From contig JAFWQU010000012.1 of the NCBI GenBank assembly GCA_017508975.1, positions 1 to 64,000 of the forward strand: a stretch of DNA of 64,000 nucleotides. Direction: 5' to 3'. This DNA is from Clostridia bacterium. GTDB taxonomy: Bacteria > Bacillota > Clostridia > Christensenellales > Aristaeellaceae. How positions within the stretch are numbered: the stretch's first letter is position 1; each line of letters starts with the position of its first letter. A program made the translations under genes and the position numbers. This document shows, in pieces, positions 15,694 to 24,965 of this stretch. The notes below the pieces were generated by a model. It saw nothing but the letters and a program-made list of their open reading frames with translations, did not search any database and had not been told where the DNA came from.

Positions 15694-17232
15694 ATGATAA
15701 GCAAGCAATCCACCGCGCGCATCCGTGTCTGCACCCGGCCGGTCTGTGAGGAGGCCTACCCGGCGGGCCTGGCCCGCAGCGTCCACCTGGCCTGCGATCC
15801 GGACGGGACCGGATGGCGGCCCCTGAACAGAAACTACGGCATTCTCTTCGCAGAGGGGCGGATCTCCGAACAGAACACGATCGTGCCCCTGGGCGTCCGC
15901 GATCCCCGGATTTTCCGCATGGCGGACGGCGCCGTCGGGATCACCGCCGTGCGGGTCCACGAGGACGGCTCGGAGGACGAACAGGGCGGCGGCAGGCGGC
16001 TGCTCTGGCGGACGCGCGACCTGATCCATTTTGAGGCACTGGGCCTGCAGGAGCAGGTGCCGGAGGCGTCCGACACCCTGGAGGTGGACCGGGAGATGGC
16101 GGAGGCGGCGCTGCGCTGGTGGAGCCCGATCACGTATCTCCGTGCGGAGGCGCTGGACGGCGGTCGGGCACGGCTGTACTACAGCGACGGCTCCAGCCGG
16201 GAGAAGCGGATCCGCTGGGAGGGCGGCCGGGGCACGCTCACGCAGCAGCGCTTCCGGTTCCCGCTGGCGAAGGGTTACGGCGACCCGGTGATCTTCCCCT
16301 GGGACGGGAAATGGTACTACATCTCCACCAACGACAACCTGAACGACATCGGGATCTATCTCCGGGAGGCGGACTGCGTGGAGGCGCTGTTCGCGGAGGG
16401 GGCGGAGGAGCACCTGATCCTGCCGTTCAGCCCGGAGCGCGGCTTCGAGCAGACCTTCTGGGCGCCCGAGTTCCACGTCATCGGCGGCGAACTGTACATC
16501 CTCTTCGCGGTCAGCGGACACGCCTGGGGGCCGCAGTGCCACCTGATGAAGCGAAGAAAGACGGGCCGCATGACGGAGGAGGACGGCTGGGAGAACCCCA
16601 TCCGCGTGGTGCGCCGGGACGGGAGCCCGCTGGCGGAGGGCGCCATCACGCTGGACATGACCTATGTGAAGGCCGAGAGCGGCTCGTACGTGATCTGGTC
16701 CTACCGGGAGCACATCGGCACGCCGCTGGACTCCGGCTCGATGCTCTATATCGCCCCGGTCGACGAGCGGGAGCCCTGGCGGCTGACCGGTGAGCCGGTG
16801 CTGCTCACGCGCCCGCTCTACGGCTGGGAGAACGTCTCGGGTACGATCAACAACGAGGGTCCCCATGCCTTTGCGCGGGACGGGAAGATCTACGTGACCT
16901 ACTCCGGCGGATCCGCGAACGCGTATACCTACGCGCTGGGCCTGCTGACGGCGGACACGCGGAGCGACCTCACGGATCTGCGCTCCTGGACGAAGAGCCT
17001 CACGCCGGTCCTGACCTTCTACTCGGTGGCCGGCGAGTACGGCCCCGGGCACAACTCCTTCTTCGTCAACGAGGAGGGGGAGCTCATGATCGCCTACCAC
17101 GCGGAGACCGGCCTGAAGGAGTCGCTCCGCTGCGACGGCATCCGCCGGGTGCATTTCCGCGCGGACGGCACGCCGTATTTCCAGATGGCGGCCTGGGAGG
17201 ACCTGCAGGAAGAGGCCGTGCTCGGCGAATAA
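15694..17232 (+). CDS. Glycoside hydrolase family 43 protein
   Basis: A 512-residue five-bladed beta-propeller enzyme, expected to remove arabinose or xylose side groups. Propeller motifs seen in order: VRDPRIFRMADG (about 69-80), GDPVIFPWDGKWYYISTND (about 199-217), FWAPEFHVIGGELYILFA, LDMTYVKAESGSYVIWSY, and NNEGPHAF, whose Glu would be the general acid. There is no signal peptide, so it acts on imported oligosaccharides. Start ATG 15694 after GGAGGA. The adenine deaminase gene follows 21 bp later. Confidence 0.87.
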   Translation: MISKQSTARIRVCTRPVCEEAYPAGLARSVHLACDPDGTGWRPLNRNYGILFAEGRISEQNTIVPLGVRDPRIFRMADGAVGITAVRVHEDGSEDEQGGGRRLLWRTRDLIHFEALGLQEQVPEASDTLEVDREMAEAALRWWSPITYLRAEALDGGRARLYYSDGSSREKRIRWEGGRGTLTQQRFRFPLAKGYGDPVIFPWDGKWYYISTNDNLNDIGIYLREADCVEALFAEGAEEHLILPFSPERGFEQTFWAPEFHVIGGELYILFAVSGHAWGPQCHLMKRRKTGRMTEEDGWENPIRVVRRDGSPLAEGAITLDMTYVKAESGSYVIWSYREHIGTPLDSGSMLYIAPVDEREPWRLTGEPVLLTRPLYGWENVSGTINNEGPHAFARDGKIYVTYSGGSANAYTYALGLLTADTRSDLTDLRSWTKSLTPVLTFYSVAGEYGPGHNSFFVNEEGELMIAYHAETGLKESLRCDGIRRVHFRADGTPYFQMAAWEDLQEEAVLGE

Positions 17233-17253
17233 AGAAGAGAGGAAAACACAGGG

Positions 17254-18963
17254 ATGGAACTGGAGAAATATATCGGCTGTTCCAAGGCCGCCCGGAAACT
17301 GATCCGCTCGGACCTGGTGCTGACCAACGCCCGGATCGTCAACGTCTTCACGGACCGCGTGGAGCTGGGCAGCATCGCCATCAAGAACGGCATGATTGTG
17401 GGCGTCGGCGAGGGCTACCAGGGCGAGAAGGAGCTGGACCTGCAGGGACAGTACGTGACCAGCGGCTTCATCAACGCGCATCTGCACCTGGAGTCCACCA
17501 TGGTCAATCCGCAGGTGCTGATTTCGCAGGCCGCCCGGCACGGCACCACGACCTTCATCGTCGATCCCCACGAGGCGGCTAACGTTTCCGGCCGGGACGG
17601 CATCGACTATATCCTGGACCAGACGAAGCACTCTCCGGCGCACGTCTACGTCATGGTCGCCTCCTGCGTGCCCGCGACGGAGGTCGACGACAACGGCTTC
17701 CGGCTCACGGCGCGGGAGATGGCGTCGTATATCAAAAATCGCCGGGTGCTGGGCCTCGGCGAGGTGATGGACACTCTGGCGGTGATCAACGGCGACCCGG
17801 AGATGAACGCCAAGATCCAGCTCTTCGACGGCAAGATCAAGGACGGGCACGCCCCCGGCCTTTCGCGGGAGGATCTGGCGGCCTACGTGATGGCCGGCAT
17901 CACCACCGACCACGAGAGCACCACCTACGAGCAGGCCATGCTGGAGCGCTCCATGGGCATGGTCTGCCATATCCGCGAGGGCAGCGCCGCGCACGACTTG
18001 GAGGCGATCGTCAAGGGCATTGTGGAGAACAACACGAACACCGAGGGCTTCTGCTTCTGCACCGACGACCGGCACATCGAGGACATCATGCGGGAGGGCG
18101 ACATCGACAACAACGTCCGCAAGGCGGTCAGCATGGGCATCAGCCCCATCGCGGCGATCAAGATGGCGACGATCCAGCCGGCGCGCTGCTACGGCCTGCG
18201 CCGGACCGGCGCGATCGCCCCGGGGTACGACGCGGACCTCGTGGTCTGGGACTCCCTCAAGGACTTCAACGCGCAGATGGTCTTCTACAACGGCCGCCGC
18301 ATCGACGACATGCTGTGCATCAAGCCGGCGCCCTGCCCGCCGCAGCTGCTGGACACCGTGCACCTGGCGCAGATCGACCCGCAGAAGCTGGTGATCCGCC
18401 CCGGCGCCGAGCCCTTCCCCGTGATCCGGATGATCCCCGGCGAGATCGTGACCGAGCGGGTGGACCGGGTGCTCCCCGGCACCGAGGACGGCGGCCCCTT
18501 CGTCCCGGACGAGACCTTCAGCAAGATCGCCTGCTTCGAGCGCCACCACTACACCGGCAAGATCGGCGTCGGCGCGGTGACGGGCTTCGGGATCCGCGGC
18601 GGCGCCATCGCCTCGTCGGTCTCCCACGACAGCCACAACATCATCGCCATCGGCGACAACGACGAGGACATCCTCCTCGCCGTGAAGGAGCTGGAGCGCA
18701 CCCGCGGCGGCTACACCGTCGTCGAGCACGGCCAGGTCTTCGACACGCTGGAGCTCCCGATCATGGGCCTGATCTCCGACCGCAGCTACAATTACGTGAG
18801 CAAAAAGGTCCGCCGGATGACGGCCAAGGCCCACAAGATGGGCGTCCCGGACAACATCGAGCCCTTCATCACCCTCTCCTTCATGGCCCTCCCCGTGATC
18901 CCCGAGATCCGCTGCACCCCGCGCGGGGTCTTCTCGGTGAAGGAGTGGCGGATGCTGACATGA
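17254..18963 (+). CDS. ade: Adenine deaminase
   Basis: Converts adenine to hypoxanthine and ammonia in purine salvage. The 569-residue protein has the usual length of the family. Metal ligands are seen in HLHLES (76-81) and DPHE (about 106-109), followed by GLGEVMD and TDDRHIED motifs. The C-terminal domain has the SHDSHN motif typical of adenine deaminases. The amidohydrolase start strands (LVLTNARIVNVFT) are intact. It sits behind a GH43 gene with only 21 bp between, an unexpected pairing with no obvious pathway link. Confidence 0.95.
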   Translation: MELEKYIGCSKAARKLIRSDLVLTNARIVNVFTDRVELGSIAIKNGMIVGVGEGYQGEKELDLQGQYVTSGFINAHLHLESTMVNPQVLISQAARHGTTTFIVDPHEAANVSGRDGIDYILDQTKHSPAHVYVMVASCVPATEVDDNGFRLTAREMASYIKNRRVLGLGEVMDTLAVINGDPEMNAKIQLFDGKIKDGHAPGLSREDLAAYVMAGITTDHESTTYEQAMLERSMGMVCHIREGSAAHDLEAIVKGIVENNTNTEGFCFCTDDRHIEDIMREGDIDNNVRKAVSMGISPIAAIKMATIQPARCYGLRRTGAIAPGYDADLVVWDSLKDFNAQMVFYNGRRIDDMLCIKPAPCPPQLLDTVHLAQIDPQKLVIRPGAEPFPVIRMIPGEIVTERVDRVLPGTEDGGPFVPDETFSKIACFERHHYTGKIGVGAVTGFGIRGGAIASSVSHDSHNIIAIGDNDEDILLAVKELERTRGGYTVVEHGQVFDTLELPIMGLISDRSYNYVSKKVRRMTAKAHKMGVPDNIEPFITLSFMALPVIPEIRCTPRGVFSVKEWRMLT

Positions 18964-19060
18964 AACAGAGAAAAGAAACATGCTGACTTTGAGCAGACAT
19001 AAGGATTGACTACAGACTGCAGTTGATGATAAGTGCTGCCCGTGGAGGGAGTGAGGCAGG

Positions 19061-19828
19061 ATGAGATCTCGCATACTGGCCTTTCTCTTTCTTTTGATGC
19101 TATGTTTTACGTTCTGCAACTGTGCTTATGCGCATATTCCATGTGAGTGCTATCATTCTCCTGAAGAATGCACATGCTTTATTCAACTGGGTGATCAGGG
19201 AAAAGCAGTAGAAGGGATCATACACGAACTCCAGAAACAAGGATATTTAGGTAAACTCAGGAAAAAGGCTGAGTTTACTGCTGAAGTCAGGCAGGCAGTT
19301 GTTCAGTTCCAGGAAGAGCATGACCTGGAATGTAACGGATATATGGATGATGAGACTTTGAGTGTTTTGCTAACAGGCAGTATGTCAGAAATAGAATCTG
19401 CATACGGTTTTGTTCCAACGGATGGAGGAAGGAAATACCATTCAAATCCGTATTGCTGCTCTATGGATTATCCAAGAAGGATATCATGTGTTAATGCACG
19501 TATATTAGGGATTGTTCCCTGCTTGAAATGTAGTAGAGACGGATATAAACCTTATAGCGAAACGGATGAAATTCATTATATTGCAAGAACAAGAGACTTA
19601 GCGGATGATTATAATACAATAGAAAACGTTAAGAGTGATTCAATATCGTCCGAAGACAATACTGTAGAGCAAAACAGCATCTATATTGGAAACCAGAATT
19701 CACATGTATTCCATTTCAACTTCTGTAGTGCTGTGGATCATATGAGCGAGAAGAATCTGGTGGTATTTCATTCCCGGGAAGAAGCGATGGAAGAAGGGTA
19801 TACACCCTGCAGCAGATGCCAACCGTAA
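19061..19828 (+). CDS. Secreted peptidoglycan-binding-like protein with two cysteine modules
   Basis: A 255-residue protein with a signal peptide (1-24). Residues 41-105 look like a PG-binding_1 domain (QLGDQGKAVEGIIHELQKQGY, then VRQAVVQFQEEHDLECNGYMD). Two modules follow with the pattern H-x-x-x-C ... A-x-x-x-G-x-x-P-C-x-x-C: residues 125-157 (KYHSNPYC to PCLKC) and 215-253 (HVFHFNFC to PCSRC). The pattern resembles the Ada-type metal-binding fold. The DNA is clearly more AT-rich, and uses different codons, than any neighbour, so recent transfer is likely. Confidence 0.8.
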   Translation: MRSRILAFLFLLMLCFTFCNCAYAHIPCECYHSPEECTCFIQLGDQGKAVEGIIHELQKQGYLGKLRKKAEFTAEVRQAVVQFQEEHDLECNGYMDDETLSVLLTGSMSEIESAYGFVPTDGGRKYHSNPYCCSMDYPRRISCVNARILGIVPCLKCSRDGYKPYSETDEIHYIARTRDLADDYNTIENVKSDSISSEDNTVEQNSIYIGNQNSHVFHFNFCSAVDHMSEKNLVVFHSREEAMEEGYTPCSRCQP

Positions 19829-19839
19829 TCCAACTCTTT

Positions 19840-19974
19840 TACTAATCTCAAGTTAAATTACAAATCAAGAAAAGGCATGTAACCGAAGGTCCAGGGCGAT
19901 CGGAAAGCCCTGGTCGCGCCCGCAGGCGCGAAATCCCTCTGTTGATAATAAGCATACGAAACTGAGATCAGTGT
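19840..19974. repeat. Near full-length 139-bp-type element
   Basis: Left end ACTAATCTCAAG, hairpin core at 19883-19935, right end ACTGAGATCAGTGT. The outermost bases are slightly degraded. It lies between the AT-rich gene and a convergent terminator. Confidence 0.88.
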
Positions 19975-19980
19975 TATGTG

Positions 19981-20011
19981 AAAAAAGGCACCGCCCAGTG
20001 CGATGCCTTTT
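19981..20011 (-). terminator. Rho-independent terminator of the minus-strand secreted gene
   Basis: On the minus strand, GGCATCGC pairs with GCGGTGCC (one G-T wobble) around loop ACTGG, followed by six T. Confidence 0.85.
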
Positions 20012-20024
20012 CAGCAGGGAAAAA

Positions 20025-20621
20025 TCAGTCGGTCAGACTCACAGGCTCCTCGCCGAAATCCTGATAGGCCACGATGTCCAGCCCGCAGGACTCCAGATAG
20101 CCGATGAGGAAGGAACGGCGGTACTGCGGCAGATAGCCGTCGGTGCCGTCGCCGGCGGTGCGGTACTCCTGTACCAGGGTCTCATCGCCGCCGCAGAAGC
20201 GCTCGATGTCCTCCCGGTAGGAGCCCTCCTTCGCGAAGTCCGCGGTGACCACGTTCCAGGCGCTGCCCTGCCGGGTGAGCTGCAGCACGCCGGGGTTCTC
20301 GCCGCCGGAGGTCATCTTCAGAACATTGCCGTCCAGCACATAGGTGAAGACCCAGAAGTTGCCGTAGACCGTCGCCGCGGTCTCGTCGCCGTTCAATTCG
20401 GTCTTCAGGAGAATGGGCGCGGGAACCAGCACGCCGCCCGGCTGGGGCGCGTAGCCGAGATCCGCGGAGGTCAGATACTCCATAATGGCGGCCATCATGG
20501 GATCCTCCTCGGCATAGGGATAGACGTAGGGCGGAAGGGCCTCCTCCGCGAAAGCAGTGCACAGCCCCAGCGCCAGTAGGATCGCCGCGGCGGCGACAGA
20601 CAGGATACGCTTGGTCATCAT
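20025..20621 (-). CDS. Secreted protein of unknown function
   Basis: A 198-residue protein starting MMTKRILSVAAAAILLALG with cleavage near CTAFAEE. The ATG at 20621 has AGGAGG seven bases upstream, so longer upstream frames are unlikely. The mature part has ILLKTELNGDETAATVYGNF and a beta-rich centre that resembles a lipocalin- or cystatin-like fold, but no family is recognised. It has its own terminator downstream. Confidence 0.78.
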   Translation of the reverse strand: MMTKRILSVAAAAILLALGLCTAFAEEALPPYVYPYAEEDPMMAAIMEYLTSADLGYAPQPGGVLVPAPILLKTELNGDETAATVYGNFWVFTYVLDGNVLKMTSGGENPGVLQLTRQGSAWNVVTADFAKEGSYREDIERFCGGDETLVQEYRTAGDGTDGYLPQYRRSFLIGYLESCGLDIVAYQDFGEEPVSLTD

Positions 20622-20769
20622 TCTCTTTCCTCCTCGGTCAGTTGTGGATGGCGGGCTTGCGCCATCCGTCACCCAATAAACGACGCGAGCGGCGGATTTC
20701 ATCCCGGTGGACGGGGAAAGATGTGGGAGAGGGTGGACGCAATGCTATGATATGCGAAATACCAATCTT

Positions 20770-20870
20770 ATACCAATCTCAAGAAAAACCGCAAATCAAG
20801 CCCCAGCATGCACCCGAAGGTTCAGGGCGATCGGAAAGCCCTGGTCGCGCCCGCAGGCGCGAAATTAATA
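20770..20870. repeat. 139-bp-type element lacking its right end
   Basis: Left end ATACCAATCTCAAG, with a second partial end (ATACCAATCTT) directly before it, then the core hairpins at 20813-20865. The right terminus is missing; the hydrolase stop codon lies 7 bp beyond. Confidence 0.85.
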
Positions 20871-20876
20871 GTTCCG

Positions 20877-21626
20877 TCAAGCATTCCTTCTCACAATCCC
20901 CCGCACCGCCTCCGCGTAATCCGCAGGGTGATTGATCGAGAAATCGCCGTGGTACAGGCCGGGGAGGACGGTGAGCGTGCTGCCGGGGACGGCCTCGTGG
21001 ATCCGTTCCGCCGAGCGGAGGACGCCGGGGAGTTCTTTGCCTCCGGCGTAGACGTGCACCCGGGCGGCGCAGGAGCGGATGGAATCTTTGAGGGTATAGG
21101 CGGTGTTGGCCCGCAGGAAAGCGGTCATGTCCGCCCGGGAGATCGCGCTGCTGTCCCGGTAGTATTCCTCGAACAGTTCCGGCTTCAGGCGCAGGGAGCG
21201 GAACTGCAGCCGCGCGAAGCACCTGCGGCGGATCAGACCGTAGCTGCAGGCCAGCGATGGCCCGATCAGCGCGTGGGTCAGCCGGGAGGGGAGGACCGTG
21301 GCGCTCTCCACCAGCGCATGGCGGCATACATCGCCGCGCCGGGACAGCATCTCCAGCAGCACCTGCCCGCCGAGCGACAGTCCGCCGATCAGCAGGACGG
21401 ACCCGCCCAGCTCCCGGTCGATCCACGCGATCAGATTCGCCGCGCAGTCCTCGATGGAGGTGAAAGGCCGGCCGCTGCCCGCGTGGCCGTCGAGGATCGG
21501 CAGGAGGACGCGGTATTCGGACTGGAGCAGCTGCGCGGCCTCGCGGCAGCTCCACCAGGAGAGCCCGCCGCCGTGGAGCAGGAGGAGCGTTTTCCCATCT
21601 TTCGGACCGAATGCATGGTATTGCAT
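20877..21626 (-). CDS. Alpha/beta hydrolase
   Basis: A 249-residue alpha/beta hydrolase. Visible are the oxyanion loop LLLLHGGGLSWW, the nucleophile elbow GGLSLGG (serine about 100) and the catalytic histidine in LPGLYHGDFSINHP. The acid is probably the Asp/Glu near HVYAGGKELPG. The substrate is unknown. The gene is flanked on both sides by repeat elements. Confidence 0.85.
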   Translation of the reverse strand: MQYHAFGPKDGKTLLLLHGGGLSWWSCREAAQLLQSEYRVLLPILDGHAGSGRPFTSIEDCAANLIAWIDRELGGSVLLIGGLSLGGQVLLEMLSRRGDVCRHALVESATVLPSRLTHALIGPSLACSYGLIRRRCFARLQFRSLRLKPELFEEYYRDSSAISRADMTAFLRANTAYTLKDSIRSCAARVHVYAGGKELPGVLRSAERIHEAVPGSTLTVLPGLYHGDFSINHPADYAEAVRGIVRRNA

Positions 21627-21656
21627 GGGATACCTCTTTATACTGTGTTCTTACGA

Positions 21657-21922
21657 GGGGATTTCGCGGCCTGCGGGCCGCGACCAGAGGTCCGCAGCCG
21701 GACTGGCAGCTTTCCGATCGCCTCTGGACTCTTCGGGTGCATACCTTTACTTGATTTGTTTTCTTTCAAAAGACGGCCCCTCCGCCCTTCGGGCACCTCC
21801 CCAGCAAGCTGGGGCGGCACAGGTTACCGGACAATGCTGACCCGAACGCTCCAAAAGAGTGCAGCCCCGAAGAGTCCAGAGGCGATCGGAAAGCCTCTGG
21901 CCGCGCCCGCAGGCGCGGAACC
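21657..21922. repeat. Repeat cluster: one inverted and one direct hairpin element with a GCCCCAGC-type palindrome
   Basis: Inverted long-form copy at 21657-21755 (CCAGAGG stem with the AGTCCGGCTGCGGAC insert). Second-family unit at 21776-21840 with CCCCAGCAAGCTGGGG, then a direct copy at 21867-21922 with CCAGAGGC/GCCTCTGG and CCGCGCC/GGCGCGG stems. This fills the 304-bp gap between the hydrolase and MATE genes. Confidence 0.87.
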
Positions 21923-21930
21923 TCCTGCTG

Positions 21931-23274
21931 TTATACCCCGGTGTCAGCTTTCCCGAACTTCCGAAGAATGCCTATGACGATCACGATGGCCAGGATGCCG
22001 GTGAGCAGGTCTGCGGCGGGCTGCGCCAGGAGGATGCCCCGGAAGCCCAGCCAGGCGGTGAGCGCGGTGATGGTGGCGAAGAACAGGATACCCTGGCGGG
22101 AGAGGGAGAGCACCAGCGCGCCGGCTGCGTTTCCCACCGCCTGGCAGACGCAGGTGGTGACCAGGGAGACGCCCACCAGCAGCGAGCTGAGCTGCATGAA
22201 GCGCAGCATCTCGATCCCCGCCTCGATCACCCGCTCATCGTCCAGAAACCGCCGCAGCAGGAACGGCGCGGCGAGGTACAGCACCCCGGCGTAACAGGCG
22301 CCGAGCGCCGCCTCGAAGCCGTACGCGAAGCGGAGCGTGCTCCGGAAGCGGCGGCGGTCCCGGCTCCCGTAGGTGTAGCCGAAGAGCGGCTGCCCGCCGA
22401 AGGCGAATCCGATCAGGGTCATCAGGCAGATCATGTTGATCTTCATGGCGATGCCCATGGCGGCGATGCGCTCGTTGCCGAAGGGCTCCAGCGCGCGGTT
22501 GGTGATCAGCATGCTCAGGCTGGACATGATGTTGGTGACGGAGGCCGGAACGCCGATCCGCAGGATCTCGCCGACCCGCTCCCCGGGAATCCGCGCCCGC
22601 CGCGGATCCAGGGTCATTACGCGGCACTTTTTCCGGATCATCAGGACGTACAGCGCGCAGGAGAGGACGTTGCTCAGCACGGTCGCCAAGGCCGCGCCGC
22701 CGGCGCCCATCCCGAAGGTGAAGATGAACAGCGGGTCCAGCAGGATGTTGGCCGCGGACCCGGCCACGGCGCCCCACATGCCCAGCGACGCGAGCCCCTC
22801 GGAGCGCAGCTGGTTGTTCGGGATCATCGAGAAGATGATGAAGGGCGTGCCCAGGGCGATCCAGGTGAAGTAGTCCGAGGCGTGGGGGAGAGACTGCTCG
22901 TTGGCGCCCAGCAGGCGGAGGATCGGGTTTTGAAAGAGCAGCATCGCCGCCATGAATACCAGCCCCGTGCCGAAGGCGGCGTACAGGCAGAAGGCGGAGA
23001 CCGCGCCCGCCTCGCGGTCCCGCTTCTGCCCCAGCAGACGGGACATGAGCGAACTGCCGCCCAGCCCCCAGATATCGCCCATGGCGACGGACAGGACAAA
23101 GATCGGCGCGCAGACGGAGACGCCGGCCACGAGGTCCGTATCCCCGGTCAGGGAGATAAACCAGGTGTCCACCATGTTGTAGACAACGCTCAGCACCATG
23201 GCCAGGACGACCGGTACGGACAGTTTCAGATACGCCCGCGGCACCGGCGTGCGCTCAAACAGATCCCGCTGCAA
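21931..23274 (-). CDS. MATE family efflux transporter
   Basis: A 447-residue inner-membrane cation/drug antiporter of the DinF/NorM type with 12 predicted membrane helices in two pseudo-symmetric halves. Diagnostic stretches are VPVVLAMVLSVVYNMVDTWFI, GLGGSSLMSRLLGQ and AAMGIAMKINMI in the second half. The start is TTG at 23274 with GGGAGGG seven bases upstream; no ATG fits. Substrate unknown. Confidence 0.92.
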   Translation of the reverse strand: MQRDLFERTPVPRAYLKLSVPVVLAMVLSVVYNMVDTWFISLTGDTDLVAGVSVCAPIFVLSVAMGDIWGLGGSSLMSRLLGQKRDREAGAVSAFCLYAAFGTGLVFMAAMLLFQNPILRLLGANEQSLPHASDYFTWIALGTPFIIFSMIPNNQLRSEGLASLGMWGAVAGSAANILLDPLFIFTFGMGAGGAALATVLSNVLSCALYVLMIRKKCRVMTLDPRRARIPGERVGEILRIGVPASVTNIMSSLSMLITNRALEPFGNERIAAMGIAMKINMICLMTLIGFAFGGQPLFGYTYGSRDRRRFRSTLRFAYGFEAALGACYAGVLYLAAPFLLRRFLDDERVIEAGIEMLRFMQLSSLLVGVSLVTTCVCQAVGNAAGALVLSLSRQGILFFATITALTAWLGFRGILLAQPAADLLTGILAIVIVIGILRKFGKADTGV

Positions 23275-23320
23275 GACGTTTCCCTCCCTGTGAATGGGGT
23301 TTTGCTCATTTCAAGATTAT

Positions 23321-23764
23321 ACTGATCTCAGTTTCATATGTATATTGTCAACAGGCGAATTTCGCGGCTTGCTGGCCGCGACCAGGTCTGCAGCCGGACT
23401 GGCGGCTTTTCGATCGCCCTGGACCTTCGGCAGCATCCTCTTTTGGAGGTTCGGGGAAAGCACGACAGAAACAGCCCCTCTGCCCTTCGGGCACCTCCCC
23501 AGCAAGCTGGGGCGGCACAGGTTACTGGACAATGCTGACCCATTAACTCCAAAGGGGTGCATCCCCGAAGAGTCCAGAGGCGATCGGAAAGCCTCTGGCC
23601 GCGCCTGCAGGCGCGGAATCTTTCTTTGTCGCCCCAGCTTGCTGGGGAGATGTCGCGCAGCGACAGAGGGGCCGTCCTTCGAAAGAAAACGAATCCAGCA
23701 ACGGTATGCACCCGAAGGTCCAGGGCGATCGGAAAGCCCTGGTCGCGCCCGCAGGCGCGAAATC
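23321..23764. repeat. Repeat cluster of four units
   Basis: 23321-23447: inverted element with an intact end ATACTGATCTCAG and long-form core. 23473-23619: second-family unit with CCCCAGCAAGCTGGGG followed by a direct copy (CCAGAGGC stem). 23628-23680: second-family unit in the opposite orientation. 23710-23764: direct short-form copy. No gene in this 529-bp gap. Confidence 0.87.
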
Positions 23765-23803
23765 TTCTTGCTGAAAAACAGCATTCATATTCAAAAATCA
23801 GTA

Positions 23804-24556
23804 TTACAGTTTCTCCCGGAGCCATTCCCGGATGATCGTCCGCATCCGCTCCGGGCAGCGGTCGAAATGGTGGGTCTCGCCGGGGATGACCTCCAGCCGG
23901 CAATCCCGGTAGCGGCGGGCGGCCTCCACAGAGTCCGCGAGGGGCACCACGTCGTCCGCGTCTCCGTGGAGCAGCAGCACCGGCCCAGGAAAGCGTTCGA
24001 CGGCCTCCTCCACATGGATCGTCTGCGCCACGCGGACATAGCCGCTGTCCAGAGTCAGCCCCTTGATGACCGGGACACTGTCAGGGATCCGCAGGGGGTC
24101 GAAGCGGGTGCCCAGCATGTCCCCCTCCCGGGCGCAGCGCGGGATCATGAAGGCCGGCGCGCGGAGAATCAGCCCGCGGACGAGATCCGGCGCCATGCCG
24201 GCCACGAGGGCCGCGGTCAGGCCGCCCTGGGAGTGCCCGGACAGCCAGACGGAGGAGACGAAATCCAGCCCCCGGACCTCGTCGATCACGGCCAGCGTGT
24301 TGGAGATCCACTTGTGGAGCGTGTGCTTCCGGAACGCGCCGCCGCTCTCTCCGTGGCCGTACAGGTCCACCCGCAGGGTCGCGCAGCCGGCCTCGCGCAT
24401 GGCCTCGCAGGAGGCGATGTTGTGCGGGCGGTCCTTGCTGCTGGTGAAGCCATGCAGAAAAATTACCAGCGGGCGGCGCTCCGGGTTCGGCCGCTCCAGC
24501 ACGGCGCTCAGCCGGATGCCGTCGTCGAGGATGATTCTGCGCTCAGCGATGGACAT
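23804..24556 (-). CDS. Alpha/beta hydrolase, feruloyl-esterase-like
   Basis: A 250-residue serine hydrolase with oxyanion loop FLHGFTSSKDRP, nucleophile elbow GHSQGG, the acid in HGDADDVVPL and the histidine in GETHHFDRCPE. These features match cinnamoyl/feruloyl esterases of gut bacteria that free hydroxycinnamates from plant arabinoxylan. Such a role would suit the GH43 genes, but other ester substrates are possible. It follows the ACT-domain gene by 6 bp on the minus strand. Confidence 0.85.
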   Translation of the reverse strand: MSIAERRIILDDGIRLSAVLERPNPERRPLVIFLHGFTSSKDRPHNIASCEAMREAGCATLRVDLYGHGESGGAFRKHTLHKWISNTLAVIDEVRGLDFVSSVWLSGHSQGGLTAALVAGMAPDLVRGLILRAPAFMIPRCAREGDMLGTRFDPLRIPDSVPVIKGLTLDSGYVRVAQTIHVEEAVERFPGPVLLLHGDADDVVPLADSVEAARRYRDCRLEVIPGETHHFDRCPERMRTIIREWLREKL

Positions 24557-24562
24557 AGCGCT

Positions 24563-24931
24563 TCACGCCTCCGTTTCGTATCCGGTTCGCGCCAGCGCGC
24601 GGATGGCGCCGTCGAGCTGATCCGCCTTGACCAGGAGATAGTCCGTGTTGAAGGTGGAGACGGCGAAGAGACTGATCCCCTCCGCCGCGAGCGCGGAGGA
24701 CAGGCGCGCCAGAATTCCGACGAGCGAAAAGTCGAGCACGCCCTCCACGCGCAAGCCGCGCCAGCCGTCCTCCCGCGCCGTTGTGCGGGTGGGAACGTCC
24801 CCGGTTGCGCACACCAGGGAGAGCTCCTCGTCGGTTTTGGCGAGGAAGTAGAAGTGGCTGGTGAGGTCAGCCTCCGACAGAGAGGCAAGCTTGCAGACGG
24901 TCAAAGCGTCCGGCAGGAGTTTCAGTTTCAT
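24563..24931 (-). CDS. ACT domain-containing protein
   Basis: A 122-residue protein made of two ACT-like halves. The second half, EGVLDFSLVGILARLSSALAAEGISLFAVSTFNTDYLLVKADQL, is a typical ACT_7 amino-acid-binding motif. ATG at 24931 follows GGAAGG. Proteins of this type are small ligand sensors. It sits 6 bp upstream of the esterase-like gene and is likely cotranscribed with it; no functional link is obvious. Confidence 0.85.
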   Translation of the reverse strand: MKLKLLPDALTVCKLASLSEADLTSHFYFLAKTDEELSLVCATGDVPTRTTAREDGWRGLRVEGVLDFSLVGILARLSSALAAEGISLFAVSTFNTDYLLVKADQLDGAIRALARTGYETEA

Positions 24932-24965
24932 ATATTTTTCCTTCCAGAGTATTGAAATCTTACAG

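Noticed and set aside
23294-24955. Open frames that run through the repeat clusters (for example 553 residues here, and many frames with the RRSRAIGKPW-type peptide)
   Set aside because: The peptides are translations of the repeat in different frames and orientations, and have no ribosome sites.
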